This document shows, in pieces, positions 43,605 to 52,735 of a DNA stretch of 64,000 nucleotides. The translations under genes and the position numbers were made by a program. The number at the start of each line of letters is the position of its first letter. The stretch's first letter is position 1. The notes under the pieces were generated by a model that had not been told where the DNA came from, did no database searches, and saw only the letters and a list, made by a program, of their open reading frames with translations. The DNA is from M0103 sp040386155 (GTDB lineage Bacteria > Bacteroidota > Bacteroidia > Flavobacteriales_D > Crocinitomicaceae): contig JAZKFZ010000001.1 of NCBI GenBank assembly GCA_040386155.1, positions 62,001-126,000 of the forward strand. Direction: 5' to 3'.

Positions 43605-44288
43605 ATGAGGCTGCTAATAGGAATAACACTGGTACTACTTTCTTTCCAAATTAACGGACAAGTTATTCTTTTTCCTGGTGAAGTTTTAACAGAAGAAGAT
43701 TCTATTTCATTGGGATTAAAACCAGCACCTGCTGACACCATTCTCAAAAAAAACACTGTTTATTTAGAGTTTTTAGGGCAGGGCTTGATTAACTCTTTAA
43801 GTTATGATCGAGTGATTCATGCAAAAGGAAGTCACATGGGATCCATTACTGCAGGTGTTGGATTTTGGTATTTTCCTGCATTTCAAGGCACAAACTTGTC
43901 GTTCTCCTACAATCATTTATTTGGTAAAACGAGCCACAAGTTAGAAATAGGGCTTGCACTAAGTAATATTTATTTGAGAGGCGCTAATTTCAATAATTTT
44001 GGTAAAAAGGAAAGTGAAGACGTCAATATCTATTCCGACAATTTTTTCATGATGCTTGTGCCAAAACTTGGCTATCGTTATCAACAACCAAAAGGAGGCT
44101 TTTTTGCAAGAGCTACACTTACACCTTTGATTGGGTTGTACTGCTATTACGGTAAGAAAAAAGCGAAATACCTATACGACAACCAAGTCTTAGACGAAGC
44201 ATACGAAGAAACATTCCCAAATACACGTCCTTTTTCTCCTTGGCTTGTTTCCCCTTGGGGAGGAATCAGCGTTGGATGGACGTTTTAA
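43605..44288 (+). CDS. outer-membrane beta-barrel hypothetical protein
   Basis: 227 residues, signal peptide ending INGQ, followed by beta strands with aromatic residues (NTVYLEFLGQGLINSLSYDRVI, FSYNHLFGKTSHKLEIGLAL) and a C-terminal strand ending GWTF, typical of small outer-membrane barrels. Family not named. It overlaps the convergent ftsE gene by four bases. Confidence 0.78.
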   Translation: MRLLIGITLVLLSFQINGQVILFPGEVLTEEDSISLGLKPAPADTILKKNTVYLEFLGQGLINSLSYDRVIHAKGSHMGSITAGVGFWYFPAFQGTNLSFSYNHLFGKTSHKLEIGLALSNIYLRGANFNNFGKKESEDVNIYSDNFFMMLVPKLGYRYQQPKGGFFARATLTPLIGLYCYYGKKKAKYLYDNQVLDEAYEETFPNTRPFSPWLVSPWGGISVGWTF

Positions 44289-45022
44289 CTATTCTGTGTG
44301 CTCATCGGTGAAAAAGGGTCAAAACGATTAATGTTATTCACCTCTTTCGTTTTACCATCTTCTACACGTACCACACGTCCTGGGAATTTTTCCACCAAAG
44401 ACATATCATGAGTTGCCATCAATACCGCCGTACCTTCTTCTGAAGCTACTGCAATTAGAAGGCGCATTATTTCTTCTGAGGTTTCAGGGTCTAAATTACC
44501 CGTTGGCTCATCTGCCAAAATCAACTCAGGCTTGTTCAACAGTGCTCGTGCAATGGAAACACGCTGCTGTTCACCACCTGAAAGTGCGAATGGCATTGAG
44601 TTGGCTTTAGTTTCAAGTCCAACCAATTGTAGCACCTCAATCGATCGCTTTTGCATCAAATTTTTATCTGTCCAACCGATTGCTCCCAACACAAACATCA
44701 GATTTTGAAGCACATTTCGATCTGTCAGCAATTGAAAATCTTGGAATACAATTCCAATTTTTCTTCGCAACATTGGGATGTCTTTTTTTCGCAAATTAAT
44801 CAAGTCAAAGCCTGCCACATGTCCGCTTCCAGCAGAAAGATGCAACTCACCATAAATGGTTTTTATCAAGCTGCTTTTTCCGCTTCCTGTTTTTCCAATC
44901 AGATAAACGATTTCATTTTTGTTGAGCACAAAATCTACATCGCTCAATACCAAACTATTATTCTGATGTATTTTTCCGTCTTTTATTTCGATTACAGCTG
45001 CCAAGGGATCAATTTTAGACAA
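44285..45022 (-). CDS. ftsE: cell division ATP-binding protein FtsE
   Basis: 245-residue ABC ATPase: Walker A GKTGSGKS, Q-loop FQDFQLL, signature LSGGEQQR, Walker B LILADEPTGNLD, H-loop THD. The opening (IEIKDGKIH) and the FQDFQLLTDR stretch fit FtsE. The frame has only a TTG start (45022); no upstream ATG or GTG in frame. FtsE works with FtsX to activate peptidoglycan hydrolases at division; ftsX is not adjacent. The last 15 residues are family-variable. Confidence 0.92.
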   Translation of the reverse strand: MSKIDPLAAVIEIKDGKIHQNNSLVLSDVDFVLNKNEIVYLIGKTGSGKSSLIKTIYGELHLSAGSGHVAGFDLINLRKKDIPMLRRKIGIVFQDFQLLTDRNVLQNLMFVLGAIGWTDKNLMQKRSIEVLQLVGLETKANSMPFALSGGEQQRVSIARALLNKPELILADEPTGNLDPETSEEIMRLLIAVASEEGTAVLMATHDMSLVEKFPGRVVRVEDGKTKEVNNINRFDPFSPMSTQNS

Positions 45023-45157
45023 AGTTCTATATAATAGACACTGCTTAATTTCCTTTCGAATAATAATCTTAACAAAATTCCGTTTAAAACTTTTAAAACC
45101 CCCACAAGATAACGCCTATAGCAACAGTACCTTTACATTGCAAAATTATCTTGTATT

Positions 45158-48100
45158 ATGAATCGAATTCTTGCTGCGCTCAGTATTTTATTAGTATTTA
45201 ATGGTTTTAGTCAATCCACTGAAAAATATAACAGCGATTACGAAAATTTCTATCGCGCAGAAGAACTATTTCAGAAAGAACAGTTTGGTGCCGCACAAAA
45301 GGAATTTCGTGTTTTCTTAGACAATTTTCAACAGCCGAACGATCCGATGTATATCAAAGCATCGTTTTACGAAGGCTTGGCTGGACTTGAAATCTTTAAC
45401 AATAACGCTGTTTCTTTGCTGGAGAACTTTCTAAAAAACTATCCTGAAAGCGTCTATACCAACACCATTTACTTTCGTTTAGGACGCTATTACTACCAAC
45501 GAAAAGAGTACGATGAGGCCTTGGCTTGGTACAATAAACTCAAAACAAACGATGTTGAAAAAGAAGACCAAGACGAATTTCTATTCAAACTAGGCTACGC
45601 AAATTTTGAAGAAAAACACTACGATGAGGCGCGTAATGCGTTCCATGGGGTGAAAGACGGTAGCTCACAATATGCAGCGCCAGCTCAATATTATTACTCG
45701 CACATTGCATACATGAATGGTCAATTGCAAACCGCTTTGGAAGGGTTTCTAAAACTGGAAGGCGATGAGCGTTTTAAACAAGTAGCACCATATTACATCA
45801 CACAAATTCGCTATTTGCAAAAAGATTATCAGAGTGTAATTGACTATGCGCCAACAAAAATAGATTCCATATCGCCGGCCTATCGAACGGATATGGTGCA
45901 TATTATCGGTCATTCGTACTATCAAATGAAAAAATACGATGAGGCGGTGCCCTACCTCGAAGAATTCAATACAAAATCAAAAACAACGCGTCACGACGAA
46001 TACAGTTTAGGGTATGCCTACTTTAAAAGTAACGATTACGCAAAATCAATCAAAACATTTGATAAAACGCTGCGTGTAAAAGATTCATTGGCACAATATG
46101 CCTACTATCACATCGGACAAGCATCTGAAAAATTGGAACAATTGTCTACCGCTAGATCAGCGTTTGAAGCAGCTTCAAAAATGGATTTCAATACTAAAAT
46201 TCAAGAAGATGCGCATTACAACTTTGCTGTTCTGTCGTATAAACTTGATTTAAATCCTTACAACGAAGCGGTAGTTGCCATGGAGGAATTCTTGGCGAAG
46301 TACCCCAATTCAGCAAGAAAGGAAGATGTGTACCAGTATTTGGTAAATGTGTACACCACAACCAACAACTATGAAAAAGCATTAAATTCTCTTAATAAAA
46401 TTCCCAATAAAGATGCGAGGTTAAAAACCACCTACCAGTTAATTGCCTACAATTTTGGTGTTGAACAACATCAAAAGGAAAAATATGCTGCTGCGATTGA
46501 TGCATTTACTTTAGTAGAGAAATATCCCATTGACGCTACGTTGTTGGGAAGAGCAAAATTTTGGACTGGCGACTCATGGTATTTATTGAACAACCAAGAC
46601 AAAGCAATTAAGGCATACAAAGAGTTTATCAGCCTTCCGGGTACGAATTTATCTGAACTGAAAAATGATGCATACTACAATATAGGGTACGCATACCTAA
46701 AGAAAAATGACCTTTCGCAATCGCTTGACAACTTTACCATTTATACGAAAGCGAACGTTAAAAACAAACGAAAATTAGCAGATGCATACATGCGGGCAGG
46801 AGATTGTCAATATGTATTAATGCAAAACGATCAAGCCATCAAAAACTATCAAGAGGCGTTGAAAATCAATTTAGGGTATCAAGATCAAGCATTGTTTTAC
46901 ATGGCAAAGGCCTATGGCTTTTCAAACAAAAACAGTCAAAAAATTACCACCTTGTTAGACCTCATCAATAATTACAGTCAATCTAAATACATGATGACGG
47001 CGATTCAAGAACTTGCTTCTACCTACAAGGCAACGAAAGAATACGATAAATCTTTGAAGTACTATCAACAAATTGTAGACGATTATCCATCCACGGTGTT
47101 GGCGGTACAATCGCGCATTGAAATTGCGGATATTTACTTCAAAAAGGGTAATTATGCGCTGTCAGAGACAGAGTACAAGCGCATTCTTTCGGAATATGGA
47201 AGCGACAGAACGATTTGTGAACGCGCTGGAGCAGGATTAATTGATGTGTACAAAGCATTAAAACAAGCAGAGAAAGCATTACAAGTAGCGCAAGAGTATT
47301 CGTGCATCAGTATCAATGCCGACGATCAAGAAGATTTGTTTTATTCACCAGCGATTGAAGCCTACGAAGACAGCTTGCATCAATTGGCGATTGACAATTT
47401 CAAAAAATACTTAACGCAATTTCCAGCTGGTAAATACGCGCAAGAAGCTAAAAATTACCAAGCAAATTCACATTGGGCCTTGAATCAAAAAGCGGAAGCT
47501 GTTGCATTGTATAAAAGTGCATTGGACGGACCAGATGACATCTTCACAGAGTTCTCTGCTAGTCGAGTTGCACAGTACTTGTACAACAACAAAGATTTTG
47601 AAAATGCATTACTATACTACGACCGACTGGAAAAAGTAGGCTCAAAACCTGCCACCTTGTTTAATGCCAAGCTTGGTTTAATGCGTTGTCATTTCTTACA
47701 GGAAAACTGGGCAAGTGCCGCTTCTTATGCGAAAGAAGTTCTCGGGAGCAGTCAAATCAACAACACCTTGCGCATCGAAGCTGAATACGCAAAAGGCATG
47801 TCGAACTACTACACCAAAAACTATACTGAGGCAAAAGCATCCTTGGAATGGCTCGTAAAAAACACAACAACGGTGATGATGGCGGAAGCGAAGTATTCTT
47901 TGTGTGAAATGTACTACGATCAAAAGGACTACACAAAATCGGATGCAACTATTAAGGAATTCTTGAAATTAAAACCTCAATACAATTTCTGGATCGCTAA
48001 AGGATTGATTCTTCAAACCCGTATTTTGATGATTCAAGACAACTTATTCCAGGCAGAGCAAACATTAAAATCGGTGATCGACAACTATCCAGACAAATCG

Positions 48101-48223
48101 GATGGTGTAATCGATGAGGCGAATGAGTTGTGGAATGAATTGATGCAATTAAAAAACAAAACAAAAAGTATTATTGTTCCAGAAGGGGCGGTGATTGATG
48201 TTGAAAACACTAGCGGTAATTGA
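45158..48223 (+). CDS. large TPR-repeat periplasmic protein
   Basis: 1021 residues: signal peptide ending GFSQ, then TPR and TPR-like repeats almost to the end (at least 15, such as YNIGYAYLKKNDLSQSLDNF and PAQYYYSHIAYMNGQLQTAL). No catalytic domain. Lies divergently from ftsE and directly upstream of an outer-membrane barrel gene. The BamD/SprE-like look suggests a periplasmic scaffold, an inference. TACATTGC near 45134 may be a degenerate -7 element. Confidence 0.9.
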   Translation: MNRILAALSILLVFNGFSQSTEKYNSDYENFYRAEELFQKEQFGAAQKEFRVFLDNFQQPNDPMYIKASFYEGLAGLEIFNNNAVSLLENFLKNYPESVYTNTIYFRLGRYYYQRKEYDEALAWYNKLKTNDVEKEDQDEFLFKLGYANFEEKHYDEARNAFHGVKDGSSQYAAPAQYYYSHIAYMNGQLQTALEGFLKLEGDERFKQVAPYYITQIRYLQKDYQSVIDYAPTKIDSISPAYRTDMVHIIGHSYYQMKKYDEAVPYLEEFNTKSKTTRHDEYSLGYAYFKSNDYAKSIKTFDKTLRVKDSLAQYAYYHIGQASEKLEQLSTARSAFEAASKMDFNTKIQEDAHYNFAVLSYKLDLNPYNEAVVAMEEFLAKYPNSARKEDVYQYLVNVYTTTNNYEKALNSLNKIPNKDARLKTTYQLIAYNFGVEQHQKEKYAAAIDAFTLVEKYPIDATLLGRAKFWTGDSWYLLNNQDKAIKAYKEFISLPGTNLSELKNDAYYNIGYAYLKKNDLSQSLDNFTIYTKANVKNKRKLADAYMRAGDCQYVLMQNDQAIKNYQEALKINLGYQDQALFYMAKAYGFSNKNSQKITTLLDLINNYSQSKYMMTAIQELASTYKATKEYDKSLKYYQQIVDDYPSTVLAVQSRIEIADIYFKKGNYALSETEYKRILSEYGSDRTICERAGAGLIDVYKALKQAEKALQVAQEYSCISINADDQEDLFYSPAIEAYEDSLHQLAIDNFKKYLTQFPAGKYAQEAKNYQANSHWALNQKAEAVALYKSALDGPDDIFTEFSASRVAQYLYNNKDFENALLYYDRLEKVGSKPATLFNAKLGLMRCHFLQENWASAASYAKEVLGSSQINNTLRIEAEYAKGMSNYYTKNYTEAKASLEWLVKNTTTVMMAEAKYSLCEMYYDQKDYTKSDATIKEFLKLKPQYNFWIAKGLILQTRILMIQDNLFQAEQTLKSVIDNYPDKSDGVIDEANELWNELMQLKNKTKSIIVPEGAVIDVENTSGN

Positions 48224-48224
48224 T

Positions 48225-49925
48225 ATGAAAAATAGCTTTCTTCTTTTTGCATTGTTGTTCAGTTCTCTTGGCTTTTCGCAAGGAAACGACGAAATTATTA
48301 TTGTTGGTACCGCAGAACGAAAACTGGAGCCAGCATACAGAATAACAGAAAATCCGGGCATTATCGATACGATGATTAAGGCGGATGTTACTACCTACCC
48401 ATATTTAGCAGTGATGTATCCAACATCAATTGTTTTAGACACTATTAATGCAGCAAAAGTAAAAACCACGGATAAATTAGCTCAGCTCTATCCCTTTTAC
48501 GTTAAAGTTGGCGTTGGAAGTCAGTTGATGCCACTTGGCGAATTCTACTTCAACAGTCAACGTTCGCGTAAGTATGTGTACGGGGCACACATTAAGCATT
48601 TAAGTTCTTTCGGCAACATCAAAAATTACGCACCAGCACAATTCGATCGTTCTAATTTTGAATTGTTTGGCGGTATCAATGAAAGCAAGTACACTTTGCG
48701 TGGCGATTTACGATACAACAACAGAGGATTACACTACTACGGGATTCAATTTCCAGCAGAATCGGACAGTCTTCGTGACAGCATCCGTCAGCGCTACCAT
48801 GATGTTGGCGGAATCTTTTCCTTTGCTTGGCATAAAAAAGACAGTGCAAGTTTGAATTTTAAATCACAAATTGAATACAACCACTTTTCTTCCTTAAAGC
48901 CAAAATACCTCTTTGATGTGAGCGGTAAAGGATATGAAAATTACTTTGCCATTGTAAACAACGCGTTTTACAAATTTGACAAACATTTATTTTCTGCTGA
49001 TATAGGGGTGCGCTACAATGGCTATCGTTTTTCAGGAGTGCTGGATTCTGCCATCGCATTGAACAATACGGTGGTGAATTTAAAACCAACGTTCACTACC
49101 TATTTGAAAGACAATCGCTTCAAAGCCACCATTGGGGTTGATTTTGTAATTGATGCTCATCAAGAAACAAAAGTGTATTTATACCCTGTTGCGGAAATTA
49201 AATATTCAATGTTCAATGATATCTTCATTCCGTACTTGGGAATCAAAGGGGGGTTGAAACAGCAAACGTTTAAGTCGCTCACTTACGAAAATGAGTTTTT
49301 GCTACCGAATTTGCAATTGCAAAACGAAAATACTGTCATCAATTTCTATGGTGGATTTAAAGGAACATTGAGCAAGCGCGTGAGCTTTAACCTTGGTGCA
49401 AGTTTTTCAAGAATTCGCAACATGGCATTTTTCATCAACGATACTTTATCGTCTAGTGGCAACAAGTTTAGTTTAGGGTATGACACGGTAAGTTTAACCC
49501 AAATTGAAGCATCTATTTCGTATCAGTTAAATGAAAAAATAAAAGTGGATGTTTTAGGGAAATTCAATTCATATCAGCTTAATAATTTTGCGTATGCATG
49601 GAACAAACCAGTTTTCGAATTCATGGTTCGTGGACATTACAATTTGTTTGATAAGTTCTACTTCAACCTCGATTTAGGTTTTGAGCAGGGAAGAAAAGCC
49701 TTGGTATATGCTATGGAGCCTGAAAATGTAACACTAGTTGACGGTCAATATGTACGGGAACTCGGTATCATTGTCGATGGGAACCTCGGCGTAGAATACC
49801 GCTACAACAAACGTATTTCAGCATTCCTTCAGTTCAACAATTTCGCCGCGCAACGCTACCAACGCTGGTCCAACTATCCAGTACAAGGAATTCAAGTGCT
49901 GGGTGGTGTGACGTTTCGATTTTAA
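48225..49925 (+). CDS. TonB-receptor-like outer-membrane beta-barrel protein
   Basis: 566 residues from the ATG at 48225, one base after the TPR gene's stop (an in-frame start at 48195 would lie inside that gene and lack a signal peptide). Signal peptide ending GFSQ, a short linker, then about 450 residues of amphipathic strands ending QGIQVLGGVTFRF with terminal Phe, as in TonB-dependent receptor barrels. A plug domain is not evident, so it may be a barrel without TonB box. Probably works with the TPR protein. Confidence 0.85.
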   Translation: MKNSFLLFALLFSSLGFSQGNDEIIIVGTAERKLEPAYRITENPGIIDTMIKADVTTYPYLAVMYPTSIVLDTINAAKVKTTDKLAQLYPFYVKVGVGSQLMPLGEFYFNSQRSRKYVYGAHIKHLSSFGNIKNYAPAQFDRSNFELFGGINESKYTLRGDLRYNNRGLHYYGIQFPAESDSLRDSIRQRYHDVGGIFSFAWHKKDSASLNFKSQIEYNHFSSLKPKYLFDVSGKGYENYFAIVNNAFYKFDKHLFSADIGVRYNGYRFSGVLDSAIALNNTVVNLKPTFTTYLKDNRFKATIGVDFVIDAHQETKVYLYPVAEIKYSMFNDIFIPYLGIKGGLKQQTFKSLTYENEFLLPNLQLQNENTVINFYGGFKGTLSKRVSFNLGASFSRIRNMAFFINDTLSSSGNKFSLGYDTVSLTQIEASISYQLNEKIKVDVLGKFNSYQLNNFAYAWNKPVFEFMVRGHYNLFDKFYFNLDLGFEQGRKALVYAMEPENVTLVDGQYVRELGIIVDGNLGVEYRYNKRISAFLQFNNFAAQRYQRWSNYPVQGIQVLGGVTFRF

Positions 49926-50040
49926 GAAAATTGAATCAAAAAAGGTGTAGACGAGCTCAAAAAAACGCAAGTAGTGAAATAGACGTTTTTGCAGTCTTCG
50001 GTACTTCCTCCTTTGTCGGAAACTCAGTCTGCGAAAAACT

Positions 50041-50200
50041 GGTCATCGAGTAATTTTGCCATTCATTTCGATACATCCCAAAGGGATTCGGGATACTCAT
50101 CCTTCGACAATCTGGTCATCGAGTAATTTTTCCGTTCATTTCGATACATCCCGAAGGGATTCGGGACACTCAATGAACGGAAAAATTGTATCGAGATGCC
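50041..50200. repeat. REP-like palindromic repeat, two copies
   Basis: Two 60-base copies (50041–50100 and 50114–50173) differ at about five positions. The second sits in a large palindrome: outer arms of 16 bp (50125–50140 and 50172–50187) and an inner 7-bp stem (50149–50155/50160–50166) with loop GGGA. The inner part resembles repeats I remember from other Bacteroidota genomes. It may act as a terminator or REP element. The preceding 49926–50040 holds a weak hairpin (49961–49990) only. Confidence 0.8.
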
Positions 50201-50228
50201 AGCCAATAACTCATAAAAATCATCAACC

Positions 50229-50426
50229 ATGAAAAACTACTTTTCATAGTTGCAATTCTCAGCACAATTTCTAACCTTTACTCGCAGGTAATCGTTAATA
50301 TTAAGGACGCTGAAAAAGAAAATCTTAAACGAAATTAGCACGGAGTTCTTCGAGAAAGGAGCGTATCTCATAAAAATCAGAGATAACAATGAGCAAATTT
50401 TTACCTTTAAAATCTTAAAATTATGA
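50229..50426 (+). pseudogene. frameshifted mini-gene: signal peptide plus T9SS type A tail end
   Basis: From the ATG at 50229 the frame stops after six codons. Adding one A in the first A-run (50232–50236) opens a good signal peptide ending YSQ and then VIVNIKDAE. Removing one A near 50312–50320 joins this to KILNEISTEFFEKGAYLIKI and the typical T9SS type A ending, stop TGA 50424–50426. That stop overlaps the next gene's ATG (ATGA), as in an operon. Everything between signal and tail is missing. So it is a remnant of a secreted protein gene, or two homopolymer sequencing errors. Confidence 0.6.
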
Positions 50427-50806
50427 AGTGGTTTTTAGTAGTATTTATGGCTCTGCTTTTGTTATCCTGTCAAAAAGAACACAATCTTGGAGAAGATTTT
50501 AACAAATTAATTGGAACGTGGGCAAGTATTAGCGGTGATGATTCTAGTACTTTGATTTTCAAATCAACAGGTATTTTTGCATATCATCGGTCGTTCATTA
50601 GAAATCAAAAATTTAATGTTAAATCAATAGAGATTGGAGATGAAGTTATTTTTGGTTTTCAGCAATATGTGTTGAGAGGAAGAAATGAAATTGTTGATGT
50701 ATATATAGCTCCTACTTTTGACACATTGTTTGTTCTAAGTTATGACAACACTGAAAATTTGCATCTTTCTTGGGAAAACCAATCTTATTTAGTAAAAAAG
50801 CCATGA
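50423..50806 (+). CDS. small lipoprotein
   Basis: 127 residues; lipobox LSCQ with Cys 16. The mature part has a KLIGTWASISGDDSSTLIF opening like lipocalin-type small lipoproteins. Function unknown. It overlaps the remnant gene upstream and the barrel gene downstream by ATGA, so all three formed one operon. Confidence 0.72.
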   Translation: MKWFLVVFMALLLLSCQKEHNLGEDFNKLIGTWASISGDDSSTLIFKSTGIFAYHRSFIRNQKFNVKSIEIGDEVIFGFQQYVLRGRNEIVDVYIAPTFDTLFVLSYDNTENLHLSWENQSYLVKKP

Positions 50807-51540
50807 AGAGGATTTTATCAATCCTTTTCATTTCATTGTTTTGGTCAGTACAAGGTCAAATTCATGTTGGCATGACCTACAACGTAGATGTATATAGACC
50901 ATTTACTGAAGAAGCACAAACTTATCTCGAGATCAATGATCGGGTAAGGAGTCAAACTGTTGAACTGATAGGTAAATCTCAAATTTGGCAAAAGAGTAAA
51001 TTTTCCCTTGATCTGGGTTTTTCCTACAAATTCATCAATTTGAGAGTAATTGATAAGGTAACGTCTGTTGATGGTCCAATCAATGGTCCATATTCAAATC
51101 ATTATGACCTAATTAGTAAATCTCATTCCTTGGGCTTATTACTTGGTTTTAGAAGAAGTGTTTTTCATAAGGAAAAGAAGATAGGGGAAATAGGACTAGT
51201 ATCGAATGTGTATATTTTTGAAATTTTTAAGGCTAAGTATAAGTTACAGCAATATGATGACTTCAGTTATAGTTCTCAAGCAGATGAACCAAATTATCCG
51301 TATTATTATCCTTATACTTTCTTCCCCTCCGCCAACCTCTCCATCGGCTACAAGCAATTTCTAATTCAAAAAGAAAAATTCAATCTTGGTGCAAAAGTGA
51401 GTGTAGGAACTAATTTGTATTCAGATTGGGATTTATTCCGCAAATACGTTTGGCTCGGGGTTGGTTTGGAAATGGGTTTTGGGCAAGGGAAAGCTTTGTT
51501 TAAAGAGAAGAAAACTACAGCTACTCTTCCGAGTCTTTAG
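50803..51540 (+). CDS. outer-membrane barrel hypothetical protein
   Basis: 245 residues from the ATG at 50803 (in the stop of the preceding gene; the frame extends to 50770 without a signal peptide). Signal peptide ending QGQ, then strands with alternating aromatics (FSLDLGFSYKFINLRVI, PSANLSIGYKQFLI) of a small porin-like barrel. Family not recognised. The last 20 bases overlap lspA on the other strand. Confidence 0.72.
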   Translation: MKRILSILFISLFWSVQGQIHVGMTYNVDVYRPFTEEAQTYLEINDRVRSQTVELIGKSQIWQKSKFSLDLGFSYKFINLRVIDKVTSVDGPINGPYSNHYDLISKSHSLGLLLGFRRSVFHKEKKIGEIGLVSNVYIFEIFKAKYKLQQYDDFSYSSQADEPNYPYYYPYTFFPSANLSIGYKQFLIQKEKFNLGAKVSVGTNLYSDWDLFRKYVWLGVGLEMGFGQGKALFKEKKTTATLPSL

Positions 51541-52225
51541 TTGGTTCAGCGTCTTCTGCTACTGGAGTGTTCGCCAGCTCTGCTTGTGTTTCCTTTTTCG
51601 CAAAATAGCTTCGTTGACGTATCAGTACCATGATGACACCGCAAGAGATGGAAGCATCAGCCACATTAAAAATGGCAGGAAAGACCTCTCTTCCGCCCAG
51701 CCATGGCATCCATTGTGGCCAATAAAATTGAAAGCGAAACATGTCTACCACATTGCCAAACAAAAAGCCAGTGTGCCGTGTTTCAATATCGCCGAAAATA
51801 CCGCAATCCGTTTTGATACCAGAACCTTCTAAATGATTGAACACCATACATGGATCGTAGGTAAACAAATAATCGTATGCCATGGAATCAATAAGATTTC
51901 CAGCAGCACCTGCAAGCACTAAGCCTAGTGCTATCAGAAACTCAACACGCACATTTTCTTTTAATTTTTGAATGATGTACCAAATAATTCCTGCAATGGC
52001 CACCATTCTAAAAATGCTAAGCGCTAATTTAGCCCAGATGGAAGAACCAAAGGTAGTTCCAAAAGCCATTCCCTGATTTTCAGTATAATGAATGTGCATC
52101 CAGTCGCCAATTACGGCATGATCTTCCCCTGGAAAAAAATTCGTTTTGATGTAAATTTTAACCGACTGATCGATGATCAGAATAAGAGCAACAATTAAAA
52201 AAATTAGTAAGCCTTTATTTCTCAC
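51521..52225 (-). CDS. lspA: lipoprotein signal peptidase
   Basis: 234 residues, four transmembrane helices. The two catalytic aspartates are in GNLIDSMAYD and FNVADASISCG. It removes the signal peptide of prolipoproteins, of which this window encodes about ten. The Bacteroidota-type insert between the two motifs explains the length over the usual 160. It starts three bases after the DksA-like gene on the same strand. Confidence 0.96.
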   Translation of the reverse strand: MRNKGLLIFLIVALILIIDQSVKIYIKTNFFPGEDHAVIGDWMHIHYTENQGMAFGTTFGSSIWAKLALSIFRMVAIAGIIWYIIQKLKENVRVEFLIALGLVLAGAAGNLIDSMAYDYLFTYDPCMVFNHLEGSGIKTDCGIFGDIETRHTGFLFGNVVDMFRFQFYWPQWMPWLGGREVFPAIFNVADASISCGVIMVLIRQRSYFAKKETQAELANTPVAEDAEPTKDSEE

Positions 52226-52228
52226 TAA

Positions 52229-52612
52229 TTATCCGTTTTGTGCATTTTTAGCTTCAATACTCATGGTAGCATGTGGCACTAATTTCAAACGTTCTTTAGG
52301 AATCAATTTTCCTGTAACGCGACAAATGCCGTAGGTTTTGTTCTCAACACGAACTAAAGCAGCTTGCAAATTTTGAATGAACTTCTCTTGACGTGCTGCT
52401 AACTGCGCAACTTCCTCTCTCGACAAAGTTTCTGAACCATCTTCCATCATGTTAAATGTGCGACCAGTATCATCAGTACCATGGTCATCACTATGAGAAA
52501 GTGAGCCTACCAACAAGGCAAAATCAACTTGCGCTTCTTTTAATTTTTCGTTGATAAGTGTTTTGAACTCTTCTAGTTCTTGATCCGAATATCTTGACTT
52601 CTCGTTTGCCAT
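52229..52612 (-). CDS. TraR/DksA-type zinc-finger-like regulator
   Basis: 127 residues from the ATG at 52612 (a TTG two codons earlier is less likely). Acidic N-terminal coiled coil, then YGICRVTGKLIPKERLKLVPHAT. Only one of the four zinc cysteines of DksA remains (C-x-x-T and H-x-T), which is the form I recall in Bacteroidota. DksA-like proteins bind the RNA polymerase secondary channel in stringent control; whether this does is inference. Probably co-transcribed with lspA. Confidence 0.9.
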   Translation of the reverse strand: MANEKSRYSDQELEEFKTLINEKLKEAQVDFALLVGSLSHSDDHGTDDTGRTFNMMEDGSETLSREEVAQLAARQEKFIQNLQAALVRVENKTYGICRVTGKLIPKERLKLVPHATMSIEAKNAQNG

Positions 52613-52723
52613 TTGCAATAATTTATTGGTGCATCGTTATCTGTAACGAAGGCAAATATAATCAAAATTCGTTTTTGACTTTTCAAAACTAAAAATTGAC
52701 TCTAACTTTTATGATATACTGCG

Positions 52724-52731
52724 TATATTCG
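52724..52731 (+). promoter_or_regulatory. -7 promoter element for the DUF6427 gene
   Basis: TATATTCG, one mismatch to TAnnTTTG, ends four bases before the ATG at 52736, so the message would be leaderless. Confidence 0.35.
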
Positions 52732-52735
52732 CACT

